Below are positions 1-10,796 of a DNA stretch of 64,000 bases, in pieces. The DNA lies in the NCBI RefSeq assembly GCF_020682705.1, contig NZ_JAGTTN010000001.1, forward strand, positions 1 to 64,000, read 5' to 3'. A program made the position numbers and the translations under genes. Below the pieces are notes generated by a model, which ran no database searches, was not told the origin of the DNA, and was given only the letters and a program-made list of their open reading frames with translations. Source of the stretch: Microbacterium allomyrinae (lineage in GTDB: Bacteria; Actinomycetota; Actinomycetes; Actinomycetales; Microbacteriaceae). Positions within the stretch are counted from its first letter, which is position 1. Every line of letters begins with the position of its first letter.

Positions 1-143
1 CCGAAGCTAGCCACGAGGTTTTTTGGCATTTGACAAGTGCACGCTGTTGAGTTCTCAAGGATCGGACGCACCCACCAACCCAGCCTCTCAGCCAGACCCG
101 CAGGGCAACTTCACTATCTTATCCATCTCGCCCCGTCTGTCAA
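1..143 (-). promoter_or_regulatory. rRNA operon proximal promoter and antitermination leader
   Basis: On the minus strand a -35 TTGACA (138-143) and -10 TAAGAT (116-121), 16 bp apart, are followed by a leader containing TTGAGAACTCAACAG (58-44) and the stretch through GTGCACTTGTCAAATGCC. This boxA-like leader is characteristic of actinobacterial 16S rRNA operons, where it supports Nus-factor antitermination and pre-rRNA processing. The 16S gene itself would lie to the left of base 1 and is not in the window. The boxes are read directly; the rRNA assignment rests on recognising the leader. Confidence 0.75.
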
Positions 144-212
144 ATCAGCGCGCCAGCACCCGAAGGCAACCCAGCAACGATCGACGACCGCGGTTCCGAG
201 AGGAAGACTCCC

Positions 213-241
213 AGTCTAGACCCGAAGGTCAGCCACCTCAA
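213..241 (-). promoter_or_regulatory. Possible second, upstream rRNA promoter
   Basis: A second sigma-A-like pair on the minus strand: TTGAGG (236-241) and TAGACT (213-218) with a 17-bp spacer. Tandem promoters about 100 bp apart are usual for rRNA operons. The stretch 242-527 beyond it holds no recognisable gene; it should contain the divergent dapD promoter. Confidence 0.4.
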
Positions 242-527
242 TGAGGTGATAAGAAAAGGGAGGTTGTTCTCCGCTTGAGGGGGGTAAGGCTCTCAGCCTC
301 TCCGACTCCCTGTGGGGCGAACAAGTAATAAGTTACGCGGGAACCACCATCCCGTCCAATCCACACCACACCCCGGGCGTGTCGCACCCACTCCAGACCA
401 CTCGCCACGCTCGAGAACCCCAGGTCACGGCAGATTCGCGTGTCGCGGCATCCGCTGATCCGGCGTCACCCGGGCCGAAGAGACACCACGCCCCGCGAGA
501 CGACGTCGCAGCGCTAGCGTTGACGGC

Positions 528-1484
528 ATGACCGAAGAACGATGGGTGTGGGGCGTCGGCCTCGCGACACTGGCAGATGACGGAACCGTGCTGGACAGCT
601 GGTTCCCCTCCCCCGCTCACGGGCGCATCCCGCTGGGGTTCGATCCCCAGGTGGCGGCCGATGAGCTCGACCACCTCGCTGTCGCCGACCCGCGTCGCGC
701 CGTCACCGTCGAAATCGTCGCGACCGAGGTCGATCTCGACGCTCCGCCCGCGTCTACCCCGGACGCGTACCTGCGCCTGCACGCCCTTTCGCACCGCATC
801 GTCGCACCCAACGAGCTGAACCTCGATGGGATCTTCGGCCACCTGCCGAATGTCGCGTGGACGAGCGCCGGCCCGATGCATCCGGATGCTGTCACCCGGC
901 TGCGCCCGTTCCTCGCGCGTGAAGGCATCCAGGTGCAGGGGCTGGACAAGTTCCCCCGCCTGCTGGACTACGTCACGCCGCCGGGAGTTCGGATCGCGGA
1001 TGCCTCGCGCGTGCGCCTCGGGGCGTACCTCTCCCCCGGAACGACCGTCATGCACGAGGGCTTCGTGAACTTCAACGCCGGAACTCTCGGGCAGAGCATG
1101 GTCGAGGGTCGCGTCTCACAGGGCGTCGTCGTCGGCGACGGCAGCGACATCGGCGGCGGCGCATCGATCATGGGCACCCTCTCCGGCGGGGGCACGCACA
1201 AGGTGTCGGTCGGAGCACGGACGCTTCTGGGCGCGAACGCCGGGATCGGCATCTCGCTCGGAGACGACTGCGTCGTCGAAGCGGGACTCTACGTCACCGC
1301 GGGCACGAAGATCGTCCTCGCCGACGAGGCTCCGCTCGCCGACGGGCGCCGCCCGGTCGTCAAGGGCGGCGAGCTGTCGGGCCGCGACGGACTCCTGTTG
1401 CGGCGCAACTCGCTGACGGGCGCCGTCGAGGCGGTCCGCCGCGCCGGCGTCGGCGTCACGCTCAACGACGCACTGCACGCCTGA
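528..1484 (+). CDS. dapD: 2,3,4,5-tetrahydropyridine-2,6-dicarboxylate N-succinyltransferase
   Basis: Cytosolic enzyme of the succinylase branch of lysine and meso-diaminopimelate synthesis; transfers succinyl from succinyl-CoA to tetrahydrodipicolinate. The 318 residues match the longer actinobacterial class: an N-terminal alpha/beta domain, then a left-handed beta-helix of hexapeptide repeats (roughly residues 160-270, with the MHEGFVNFNAG and GGGASIMGTLSGGG stretches that line the active site). The ATG has no Shine-Dalgarno sequence, but TAGCGT (515-520) sits 7 nt upstream, so a leaderless transcript is likely. dapC, a later step of the same pathway, lies 1.6 kb away on the other strand. 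Convergent with gltA and sharing a terminator with it. Confidence 0.95.
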   Translation: MTEERWVWGVGLATLADDGTVLDSWFPSPAHGRIPLGFDPQVAADELDHLAVADPRRAVTVEIVATEVDLDAPPASTPDAYLRLHALSHRIVAPNELNLDGIFGHLPNVAWTSAGPMHPDAVTRLRPFLAREGIQVQGLDKFPRLLDYVTPPGVRIADASRVRLGAYLSPGTTVMHEGFVNFNAGTLGQSMVEGRVSQGVVVGDGSDIGGGASIMGTLSGGGTHKVSVGARTLLGANAGIGISLGDDCVVEAGLYVTAGTKIVLADEAPLADGRRPVVKGGELSGRDGLLLRRNSLTGAVEAVRRAGVGVTLNDALHA

Positions 1485-1495
1485 GGAAAATGCGA

Positions 1496-1526
1496 ACGGC
1501 CCGGATCGATGATCGATCCGGGCCGT
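1496..1526. terminator. Bidirectional terminator between dapD and gltA
   Basis: A 31-base perfect palindrome centred on G1511 (15-bp arms, ACGGCCCGGATC...) followed by TTTCC on the plus side. It lies between the convergent stops of dapD and gltA and can serve both. Confidence 0.8.
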
Positions 1527-1592
1527 TTCCACGTCCTTGGCCTAGGACGCCGATCGCCGGAGGCGTCGCGCGGCGAGGTCTGGGCTCGCGCG

Positions 1593-2888
1593 TCAAACGC
1601 CGGGATACTGGCGTTCGGGTGAGCCGACGTACAGCTGCTGGGGGCGGCCGATCTTGGTCTGCGGGTCGCTCCCCGCCTCGCGCCACTGCGCGAGCCAGCC
1701 GGGAAGGCGGCCGATCGCGAACAGCACCGTGAACATGCGCGTGGGGAAACCCATCGCTTTGTAGATCACGCCCGTGTAGAAGTCGACGTTCGGGTAGAGG
1801 CGACGGTCCTGGAAGTATGCGTCGTTAAGCGCGATCTCTTCGAGTTCCTTGGCGAGATCGAGCAGCGGATCGCTGACGCCGAGCGCGGTGAGCACCTCGT
1901 CGGCGGACTCTTTTACGAGCTTGGCGCGCGGGTCGTAGTTCTTGTAGACCCGATGCCCGAAGCCCATGAGCTTCACGCCGTCTTCTTTGTTCTTGACGCG
2001 CTCGACGAAGCGCTGAACGCTCTCGCCCGAGTCGCGGATGCGCGCCAGCATGTCGAGCACGGCCTCGTTGGCGCCCCCGTGCAGCGGTCCGTAGAGGGCG
2101 TTGATGCCCGCCGAGATCGACGAGAACTGGTTCGCCCCCGTCGATCCGACCAGCCGCACGGTCGACGTCGAGGCGTTCTGCTCATGATCCTCGTGCAGGA
2201 TCAGCAGGCGCTCGAGCGCACGGGACATCACGGGGTTGACCTCGTAGACCTCGGACAGCACCCCGAAGTTGAGCTTCAGGAAGTTGTCGACGAAGCCGAG
2301 CGAGTTGTCGGGGTACAGGAACGCCTGACCGATGCTCTTCTTGTGCGCGTAGGCGGCGATCACGGGGAGCTTCGCGAGCATCCGGATCGTGTTCAGCTCG
2401 ACGTGCTCGGGATTGTTCGGGTCTGACTGGTGCTCGTAATAGGTCGACAGCGCCGAGACGGCCGATGAGAGAACCGACATTGGGTGCGCCGTGTGAGGGA
2501 GCGCGGAGAAGAAGCGCTTGAGATCCTCGTGCAGCAGCGTGTGCCTGCGGATCTTGTCGTCGAACTCGGCGAGCTCATCGGCACTCGGCAGCTCGCCGTA
2601 GATGAGCAGCCACGCGACCTCGAGGTAGGTGCTGTTCGTCGCCAGCTGCTCGATCGGGTACCCGCGATAGCGCAGAATGCCCTGATCCCCATCGATGTAG
2701 GTGACCGCGGACTTGGTCGCGGCCGTATTGACGAAACCGTAGTCGAGCGCCGTGTGACCTGTCTGCCGCGTGAAACTCGAGATGTCCACGCTCGGCGATC
2801 CGTCGGTGCCCCGCAACAGCGGGAACTCGGCGGTCCTGTCACCGATCGTGAGGGTGGCCTTCTCCTGCTGGGTGCCCGCGTCGCTCAC
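1593..2888 (-). CDS. gltA: Citrate synthase (type II)
   Basis: Condenses acetyl-CoA and oxaloacetate to citrate, entering the TCA cycle. The 431-residue length and N-terminal beta extension (TLTIGDRTAEFPL) fit the hexameric-type bacterial enzyme. Catalytic residues are visible: His270 in GPLHGGANEA, His312 in GFGHRVYKNYDPR, Asp369 in NVDFYTG. Nothing is missing. Transcribed alone; the 184 bases upstream (2889-3072) hold no gene and should contain its promoter. Confidence 0.97.
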   Translation of the reverse strand: MSDAGTQQEKATLTIGDRTAEFPLLRGTDGSPSVDISSFTRQTGHTALDYGFVNTAATKSAVTYIDGDQGILRYRGYPIEQLATNSTYLEVAWLLIYGELPSADELAEFDDKIRRHTLLHEDLKRFFSALPHTAHPMSVLSSAVSALSTYYEHQSDPNNPEHVELNTIRMLAKLPVIAAYAHKKSIGQAFLYPDNSLGFVDNFLKLNFGVLSEVYEVNPVMSRALERLLILHEDHEQNASTSTVRLVGSTGANQFSSISAGINALYGPLHGGANEAVLDMLARIRDSGESVQRFVERVKNKEDGVKLMGFGHRVYKNYDPRAKLVKESADEVLTALGVSDPLLDLAKELEEIALNDAYFQDRRLYPNVDFYTGVIYKAMGFPTRMFTVLFAIGRLPGWLAQWREAGSDPQTKIGRPQQLYVGSPERQYPGV

Positions 2889-3072
2889 GGCGCCTCCTCG
2901 CGATTTCTGGTCGTGCCGGGGGTGTCGTCCCGCTCTGGCGATGCCGTGAAGGCGCCGATTCGAACGAGGAGCGGGGACGGATGATGCCGTACCGCCGCGT
3001 CCTACAGCCTAGTGTGCGGCCACGCCTACTGCTGACACGGCCAAAGGGATGCCGCATCCGATGGAGGAATCC

Positions 3073-4194
3073 TCACGAGGCGAGCGTGTTACTCGCGCGC
3101 AGTCGAGCCGCCGCCGCAGCGATGCGTTCATCCGTCGCCGTGAGCGACAGCCGCACGTGCTGCGGGAAGTGCGTGCCGTAGAAGTGGCCGGGGCCGGCGA
3201 GGATCCCGAGATCGGCGAGTCTGCCGATGCTCTCCCACGCGTCACGCCCCTCTGTCGCCCACAGGTAGAGCCCGGCCTCGCTCCTCTCGATGCGGAATCC
3301 GGCGGCCTCGACCGCAGGCTTCAGCACCTCGCGGCGCCGGTGGTAGAGCTCTCTCTGCCTGGCGACATGGGCGTCGTCGCCGAGAGCGGCGACCATCGCC
3401 GACTGCACAGGAAGCGGAAGCATGAGGCCCAGATGCTTGCGCGCGGTGAGAAGCCGGGCGACCAGTGCAGGATCGCCGGCGAGGAATGCCGCACGGTAGC
3501 CCGCGAGGTTCGACTGCTTGCTCAGCGAGTACACCGACAGGATGCCGCGCAGGTCACCCGCGGTGATGCGGGGATCCAGCGCCGAAGGCACGGGATCAGC
3601 GTCCCACGGGGCGTCCCATCCGAGCTCGGCGTAGCACTCGTCCGAGGCGAGAACCGCACCCAGCTGCCGCGCCCGCGCGAGCGCCGTGCCCAGCGCGTCG
3701 ATGTCGAGGACTCGGCCATCGGGATTGCCCGGCGAGTTCACCCAGACGAGCTTCGTTCCTTCGGGCCAGTCGGCGGGGTCGTCGGCGGCGACAGGGGTGG
3801 CGCCGACCAGCCGCGCCCCCACCTCGTAGGTCGGGTACGCCGCGCGAGGATGGACGACGATGTCGCCGGGACCGAGTCCGAGCAGCAGGGGAAGAAGCGC
3901 GACCAGTTCTTTCGAACCGACGGTGGGCAGCACGTGGTCGGGGGTCAGTCCAGGGACGCCGCGACGACGGTCGTACCACTCGGCGATAGCCGCCCGCAGC
4001 GCCGGGGTTCCCACCGTCTGCGGGTAGGCATGCGCGTCTGTCGCTGCGCGCAGCGCATCGGCGACGACGGACGGGGTGGGATCGACCGGCGAGCCGATCG
4101 ACAGATCTACCAGACCGTCTGCATGGGCTCGAGCTCTCGCGGCATAGGGCGCGACCGCGTCCCAGGGATAGTCGGCGAGGTCAGCGACCCCCAC
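3073..4194 (-). CDS. dapC: Succinyldiaminopimelate transaminase
   Basis: PLP-dependent fold-type I aminotransferase for the third step of the succinylase lysine/DAP pathway (N-succinyl-2-amino-6-oxopimelate to succinyl-DAP). Visible motifs: NSPGNPDG (residues 153-160), DECY (185-188), and the PLP lysine K226 in SLSKQS. The 373-residue length is typical of the actinobacterial DapC family. The GTG start lies one base after the fdxA stop, so the two are translationally coupled; the fdxA-dapC pair is a conserved actinobacterial arrangement. Another class I aminotransferase is possible, but the context and dapD nearby favour DapC. Confidence 0.9.
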   Translation of the reverse strand: MGVADLADYPWDAVAPYAARARAHADGLVDLSIGSPVDPTPSVVADALRAATDAHAYPQTVGTPALRAAIAEWYDRRRGVPGLTPDHVLPTVGSKELVALLPLLLGLGPGDIVVHPRAAYPTYEVGARLVGATPVAADDPADWPEGTKLVWVNSPGNPDGRVLDIDALGTALARARQLGAVLASDECYAELGWDAPWDADPVPSALDPRITAGDLRGILSVYSLSKQSNLAGYRAAFLAGDPALVARLLTARKHLGLMLPLPVQSAMVAALGDDAHVARQRELYHRRREVLKPAVEAAGFRIERSEAGLYLWATEGRDAWESIGRLADLGILAGPGHFYGTHFPQHVRLSLTATDERIAAAAARLRASNTLAS

Positions 4195-4195
4195 G

Positions 4196-4516
4196 TCAGT
4201 GTTCCTGGGGCGGGAGTTCGGCGATGATCGGGTGATCCTTGTGGATCACGCCGACCTTTGCGGCACCGCCGGGCGAGCCCACATCGTCGAAGAACTCGAC
4301 GTTGGCCTTGTAGTAGTCCTGCCACTCGTCGGGCAGGTCGTCCTCGTAGTAGATCGCCTCGACCGGGCACACCGGCTCGCATGCCCCGCAGTCGACGCAC
4401 TCGTCGGGGTGGATGTACAACGAGCGGTCGCCCTCGTAGATGCAGTCCACGGGGCACTCGTCGATGCAGGCGCGGTCCTTCACGTCCACACAGGGAAGGG
4501 CGATCACATACGTCAC
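4196..4516 (-). CDS. fdxA: 7Fe ferredoxin (3Fe-4S/4Fe-4S)
   Basis: Small electron carrier of 106 residues. The N-terminal half contains the two cluster-binding blocks: CVDVKDRACIDECPVDC (Cys9, 17, 21, 26) and CVDCGACEPVCP. The acidic C-terminal tail (EWQDYYKANVEFFDDVG) is typical of mycobacterial-type FdxA, a single-electron donor to cytochromes P450 and other oxidoreductases. First gene of a two-gene unit with dapC. Confidence 0.95.
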   Translation of the reverse strand: MTYVIALPCVDVKDRACIDECPVDCIYEGDRSLYIHPDECVDCGACEPVCPVEAIYYEDDLPDEWQDYYKANVEFFDDVGSPGGAAKVGVIHKDHPIIAELPPQEH

Positions 4517-4563
4517 GAGCCCAGTCTAGTTGCGCGCCGGAACGGGCGTCGCCCGGAGGACGC

Positions 4564-4929
4564 TCAGGCGGCCGGACGCAGGCGCTCGGGCCAGGCGACC
4601 GCCACGGCGACCAGGATCGGCACCGCGAACGTCCAAACGACCGCGAGTCCGGTCTGGGGGACGATGACCGACCCGCCGGGTCCGCTGCCCGAGAAGACCA
4701 GTGTCGTCAGCATCAGGCCGAGACCGGTGGCGAGTGTCGCCCAGCGGTCGGAGGTGAGCAGCCGAACGGCCATCAGCAGCGCCGCGCACCCGACGACCGC
4801 GAGGACGAGGCCGAGCGGGAACCATCCGATCGAGTACGCGTGGGCGATGGTCGCCGCAAGACCATAGACCAGCCCCACGAGCAGCGCGATGAGCCAGGTG
4901 CCGATGCGGGCGGGAACGGAGGAGCGCAC
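4564..4929 (-). CDS. Small four-helix membrane protein (DUF6113-like)
   Basis: A 121-residue protein with about four predicted transmembrane helices (roughly residues 10-30, 37-58, 66-84, 95-113) and short loops; no catalytic motif is visible. Small membrane proteins of this kind are commonly found next to fdxA in Microbacteriaceae and are filed under DUF6113; I assign that family from memory. GTG start. Function unknown. Confidence 0.65.
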   Translation of the reverse strand: MRSSVPARIGTWLIALLVGLVYGLAATIAHAYSIGWFPLGLVLAVVGCAALLMAVRLLTSDRWATLATGLGLMLTTLVFSGSGPGGSVIVPQTGLAVVWTFAVPILVAVAVAWPERLRPAA

Positions 4930-5014
4930 CCCTCGACTCTACTCGCGGCCACTCGCCGCTGCCCCGGCGCGGGGACCCGTGCCTCGCGTCCCTCGCGTGT
5001 CCGCTTGTCGAGCG

Positions 5015-5323
5015 TCAGTACGCCCAGCCCCACAACCGCAGCAGCGCCGCCACGAGAGCCGCGGCCACGACCACCACGAGGAAGGGCGCACGCAGCAGCA
5101 GCAGGCCCGCCGCGACGAGGACAGCCGGCACCCGCGCGTCGACGACGACCGCCTGCCCCGCGCCGAGCGTCTGAACGGCGACGAGGGCTGCCAGCAGCGC
5201 CACCGTCAGCAGGTCGGCGATCCGCATAGGCCGCGGGGCCTCGACCCACTTCGGCGGGATCAGATACCCCACCGTCTTCAGCGCCACGCAGATGATGGAC
5301 GCCACGAGCACCGCCGTCCACAT
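5015..5323 (-). CDS. azlD: AzlD-family branched-chain amino acid transport subunit
   Basis: A 102-residue protein with about four transmembrane helices, the expected size and hydrophobicity of AzlD, the small partner of AzlC in branched-chain amino acid export. The KTVGYLIPP turn after helix 1 and the VDARVPAVLVAAGLL block resemble the family. The ATG used lies 2 nt after the azlC stop; a GTG at 5329 overlapping that stop (GTGA) is an equally good start. Co-transcribed with azlC. Confidence 0.85.
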   Translation of the reverse strand: MWTAVLVASIICVALKTVGYLIPPKWVEAPRPMRIADLLTVALLAALVAVQTLGAGQAVVVDARVPAVLVAAGLLLLRAPFLVVVVAAALVAALLRLWGWAY

Positions 5324-5325
5324 GG

Positions 5326-6102
5326 TCACGGCATCCCCTCCCGTTCCGGGACGTCGTCGGGCTCCCCCGGCTCGCCCACTCCCTGAGCGGGGCGGCCGGC
5401 GCCGAACCAGTTGAACCAACCCACGACCACGGCCACCACGGCGGCGATGATCACCGGGAGACCCGGCATGAGCACCGGAGTCAGGATGGTCGCCACGACC
5501 GCCGCGGCGACGCCCACGACGATCGGCTGGCGCGCACGCAGTCGCGGCCACAGCAGCGCGAGGAATGCGGCCGCCGCGGCGGCATCGAGACCGTACGCGC
5601 GCGGGTCGCCGAGCACGTCGCCCAGAAGGGCTCCCGCGAGTGTCGACAGATTCCAGCCCACATAGATGCCGATGCCCGTCACCCAGAATCCGAGAGTGCG
5701 CGCGTGGCGCGTCCGCTGGGCGAGCGATACCGCGGTCGATTCGTCGATCGTGAACTGGGCCGCGGCGGCCCTGCGCCAGAATCCCGCGCCGATCACGGGC
5801 GACATGCGCATGCCGTAGGCGACGTTGCGTACCCCGAGCAGCCCTGCCGAGGCGATCGCCGACCCCGCGGCCGCCAGCCCGCCTGCGCCCACGACCCCGA
5901 CGAACGCGAACTGCGAGCCGCCGGTGAACATGAGGAGGCTCATCACGCAGGTCTGCCAGACGTCGAGACCGGATGCCACGGCGAGTGCCCCGAAAGAGAT
6001 GCCGTAGGCGCTGGTCGCGAGCGCCACGCCCAGCCCCTCGCGCGTCGCCCTGCGACCCTCGCCCGCCGCATGCGCGTCATCGAAGTGCGGATCCAGGCTC
6101 AC
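5326..6102 (-). CDS. azlC: AzlC-family branched-chain amino acid exporter
   Basis: The large subunit of the AzlCD exporter, 258 residues with six or more transmembrane segments. Family motifs visible: SAYGISFGALAVASGL near the N terminus, FTGGSQFAFVG, and GVRNVAYGMRMSP, which closely match AzlC/YgaZ proteins. The C-terminal tail (about 25 residues) is hydrophilic and Pro/Gly/Glu-rich. GTG start; overlapped by or abutting azlD, so the pair is one transcription unit. Substrate (leucine, isoleucine, valine or methionine) is known for the family, not shown here. Confidence 0.9.
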   Translation of the reverse strand: MSLDPHFDDAHAAGEGRRATREGLGVALATSAYGISFGALAVASGLDVWQTCVMSLLMFTGGSQFAFVGVVGAGGLAAAGSAIASAGLLGVRNVAYGMRMSPVIGAGFWRRAAAAQFTIDESTAVSLAQRTRHARTLGFWVTGIGIYVGWNLSTLAGALLGDVLGDPRAYGLDAAAAAAFLALLWPRLRARQPIVVGVAAAVVATILTPVLMPGLPVIIAAVVAVVVGWFNWFGAGRPAQGVGEPGEPDDVPEREGMP

Positions 6103-6235
6103 CTGCTCGATGCTACCGAGCGACTACGCTGCGGGCCGCCGTCCGATACGCCATGGGTGGCCCGATCCCTGCCATCTGGGCGTTGCGGGCGCGGGAACTC
6201 CTCCCGCCGTCGAGAGCGGGTGGGAGATGAAACAC

Positions 6236-6280
6236 GGATGCCGCGACCCGCGCCAGGAAAGGCGCCGGGTCACGGCATCC
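6236..6280 (-). terminator. Terminator of typA
   Basis: Inverted repeat GGATGCCGCGACCCG / CGGGTCACGGCATCC with a G-C rich loop, followed on the minus strand by TGTTTC. It lies 12 bases past the typA stop. Confidence 0.7.
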
Positions 6281-6291
6281 GATCGTCTTCG

Positions 6292-8202
<1,911 letters not shown>

Positions 8203-8288
8203 GGAAATGTCCTTGCGAAAGAGGGAGGGAGCCGGGATGCCGGCCGCCCCAGTCTACCGGGAGACCCTGAGCATCCTCCCTCATGCAC

Positions 8289-8320
8289 GTGTGCCGCCCG
8301 GGAGAACCCGGACGGCACAC
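8289..8320 (-). terminator. Terminator of the peptide ABC ATPase gene
   Basis: Hairpin with arms GTGTGCCG and CGGCACAC, extended by CCCGGG/CCCGG around an AGAA loop, 19 bases beyond the ATPase stop. There is no U-tract, as is common in actinobacteria. Confidence 0.7.
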
Positions 8321-8338
8321 GGTTGCGGAGGGTGCGGA

Positions 8339-10147
8339 TCAGCTCTCGGCGCGGGCTCCGGTGCTCTGCAGCAGGGCCGCGCGGGCCTCGCGGCGGACCT
8401 TCTGCTCTTCCGGATTGGGCACCGGGACCGCGGCGATCAGGCGCTGCGTGTACGGGTCCTTCGCACCGCGCAGGATCTGGTCGCGGGTGCCGGTCTCCAC
8501 GAGCTTTCCGTGGTGCATCACCGCGATGCGATGGGCGAGGATGTCGACCACCGCGAGGTCGTGGCTGATGAACAGGCACGCGAACTGCAGCTGCTGCTGA
8601 AGCTCCTGCAGCAGGTCGAGGAAGCGTGCCTGCACCGACACGTCGAGCGCGGACGTCGGCTCGTCGGCGACGAGGAGCTCGGGCGCGAGCGCGAGCGCTC
8701 GCGCGATTCCGACGCGCTGGCGCTGACCGCCCGACAGCTCGTGCGGGAAGCGGTTGCGGTACGACGACGGCAGCTCCACCTGGCGGAGCAGCTCCTCGAC
8801 CCGCTTGTCGAGGTTCTTGCCCTTGGCGATCCCGGCGAGCAGGATCGGCTCGCCGATCGACTGGCCGATGGGCATGCGCGGGTTGAGCGACGACGCCGGA
8901 TCCTGGAACACGATGCCGGTCCTGCGGCGAATCGCGAACAGCTCTTTCTGGGTGGCGTTGGAGATGTCGGTGCCGACAGCGGTCAGCTTGCCCTCGGCGA
9001 TCGGAAGCAGGCCGATGGCCGAACGACCGAGGGTCGTCTTGCCCGATCCCGACTCGCCCACGAGACCGACGATCTCGCCGGGGTAGATGGCGAGATCGAT
9101 ATGCTCGGCCGCCCGGAACGCCGGGATCCGCCCGCGCTTGGGGTACTCGATCGAGACGTCCTCGAAGCTGAGAACCGGTGTGCGCGTCTCGATGATCTCG
9201 TCCGCCGCCTCGGTCGCGCGCTCGCGGATCGCAGACACCGCAGGAACGGTCGAGGTCTCGGTGACGACCTCGGCCGCGACGTCCTCCGCCGTCTCGAGCA
9301 CGCCCAGACCGAGGTGCGGCACGGACGCGAGCAGCTGCTGCGTATACGGATGCTTCGGGTCGTGGAAGATCGTCTCCACCGACCCGGATTCGACCACGAT
9401 GCCGTTCTTCATCACCATGATGCGATCGGCCAGGTCTGCGACCACGCCCATGTCGTGAGTGATGAGGATGATCGCCGAATCGAGGCGTTTGTGGAGGTTG
9501 CGCAGCAGATCGAGGACTTCGGCCTGCACCGTGACGTCGAGTGCCGTCGTGGGTTCGTCGGCGATGAGCAGCAACGGGTCGCACGAGATCGACTGGGCGA
9601 TCATCGCGCGCTGACGCTGGCCGCCCGAGAGCTGGTGCGGGTACTTGAGGAAGGACTGCTCAGGGGTCGGCATCTCGACCATCGTGAGCAGCTCGATCGC
9701 ACGCGCCTTGGCCTGGCTCGGCGAAAGCGATCGATCGTGCGAGCGCAGCGACTCCATGATCTGGAAGCCGATGGTGTACACCGGGTTGAGCGCCGTCATC
9801 GGTTCCTGGAAGATCACCGCGATCTCATTGCCTCGCAGCGAACGCAGCGTCGCGTCGTCGGCACCACGCAACTCGCGGCCGAGGAGCTTGATCGATCCGG
9901 TGACGCGCGCGTTCTCCGGCAGGAGCCCCAGCAGCGCCATCGAGCTCGTGCTCTTGCCCGAGCCCGACTCGCCCACGATCGCGAGGACCTCGCCGCGGCG
10001 GACCTCGTAATTCATGTCGATCGCCGCGGGGTAGAACTCCCCGTCGACCCAGAACTCGACTCCGAGGGTGTCGACCTCGAGGATCATCTCCGGAAGGGAT
10101 TCATGCGCCGCCGAGATCTCGGCGGCGATGCCCGTCGTGTCAGTCAT
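8339..10147 (-). CDS. Fused double ATPase of a peptide-type ABC importer (DppD-DppF)
   Basis: Energises the importer encoded at 10797-15519. Two complete ABC domains lie in one chain of about 600 residues: first Walker A GESGSGKST with signature LSGGQRQR and Walker B LLLIADEPT; second Walker A GESGSGKTT, LSGGQRQRVGIARAL and LLVADEPTSALD. Each half ends with the oligopeptide-binding-family C-terminal extension, suggesting a DppD+DppF fusion in place of two genes. I prefer the ATG at 10147, preceded by GGGA at suitable spacing; an ATG five codons upstream (10162) has no Shine-Dalgarno. Separated from the permease genes by an opposite-strand gene. Confidence 0.93.
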   Translation of the reverse strand: MTDTTGIAAEISAAHESLPEMILEVDTLGVEFWVDGEFYPAAIDMNYEVRRGEVLAIVGESGSGKSTSSMALLGLLPENARVTGSIKLLGRELRGADDATLRSLRGNEIAVIFQEPMTALNPVYTIGFQIMESLRSHDRSLSPSQAKARAIELLTMVEMPTPEQSFLKYPHQLSGGQRQRAMIAQSISCDPLLLIADEPTTALDVTVQAEVLDLLRNLHKRLDSAIILITHDMGVVADLADRIMVMKNGIVVESGSVETIFHDPKHPYTQQLLASVPHLGLGVLETAEDVAAEVVTETSTVPAVSAIRERATEAADEIIETRTPVLSFEDVSIEYPKRGRIPAFRAAEHIDLAIYPGEIVGLVGESGSGKTTLGRSAIGLLPIAEGKLTAVGTDISNATQKELFAIRRRTGIVFQDPASSLNPRMPIGQSIGEPILLAGIAKGKNLDKRVEELLRQVELPSSYRNRFPHELSGGQRQRVGIARALALAPELLVADEPTSALDVSVQARFLDLLQELQQQLQFACLFISHDLAVVDILAHRIAVMHHGKLVETGTRDQILRGAKDPYTQRLIAAVPVPNPEEQKVRREARAALLQSTGARAES

Positions 10148-10179
10148 TTCGTGGTGTCCCATCTGCGAAGCTTGAAGTC

Positions 10180-10788
10180 ATGTCGTTCCAGGAGGTCCTC
10201 TACCGGCCGGCCTTCGGCCGCACCCTCGCTGTCGTGACCGTCGTGGTGTGCGCGCTCGGCGTGGTCGCCCTCATCTGGTCGGACCCGCTCTCGGCGCTGC
10301 GCTACGTCTGGCCGATCCTGCTCGCCGCGGTGGTGGTGTGGGCACTCTTCTGGCGTCCGAGCCTGCGTGTGCAGGAACACGGCATCACCGTCGAGAACGT
10401 CCTGCGCACCCACTTCGTGCCCTGGCCGTCGATCGTCTCGATCGACACCCGCTACTCGCTCACGCTGCACACGGCGCAGGGCCGCGTGTCGGCGTGGGCG
10501 GCGCCGGCGCCCAGCAGGCACCGCATCCTGGGCCTCGCTCCCAAAGATTTCGACGGCATCGGCGAAACGGCCCGAGGCAGTTCCGGGGAGCTCCGCCCCG
10601 CCGATGCCATCAGCACTCCCACCGGCAATCTGGCCCAGCTCATCCGAGGCCGCTGGGAGCAGCTGCGCGATGCCGGAGCATTCGCGAGCGGAGTGGATCC
10701 AGAGGCGGCGACCGTGACGTGGCACTGGGCCACGATCGCTGCGATCGTGGTGCTCGCCGCGGCGACGGCGATCGGCCTGCTGGTCTAG
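10180..10788 (+). CDS. Membrane protein with bacterial PH-like domain
   Basis: A 202-residue protein: a hydrophobic helical pair (about residues 17-58), then a soluble beta-rich segment (about 60-105, LRVQEHGITVENVLRTHFVPW with W-P-S-I motif) that resembles the small bacterial PH-domain family, then a linker and a final transmembrane helix (183-202). Function unknown; related proteins are often annotated as PH domain-containing. It runs opposite to and within the peptide ABC transporter set: its start is 32 bp from the ATPase start and its stop 8 bp from the permease stop. Confidence 0.75.
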   Translation: MSFQEVLYRPAFGRTLAVVTVVVCALGVVALIWSDPLSALRYVWPILLAAVVVWALFWRPSLRVQEHGITVENVLRTHFVPWPSIVSIDTRYSLTLHTAQGRVSAWAAPAPSRHRILGLAPKDFDGIGETARGSSGELRPADAISTPTGNLAQLIRGRWEQLRDAGAFASGVDPEAATVTWHWATIAAIVVLAAATAIGLLV

Positions 10789-10796
10789 CAGCACGA

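Noticed and set aside
23..244. Small plus-strand frames at the left edge
   Set aside because: They lie in the rRNA leader and promoter region and have no coding features.
3049..4227. 392-codon open frame opposite dapC
   Set aside because: Shadow of dapC; no recognisable product.
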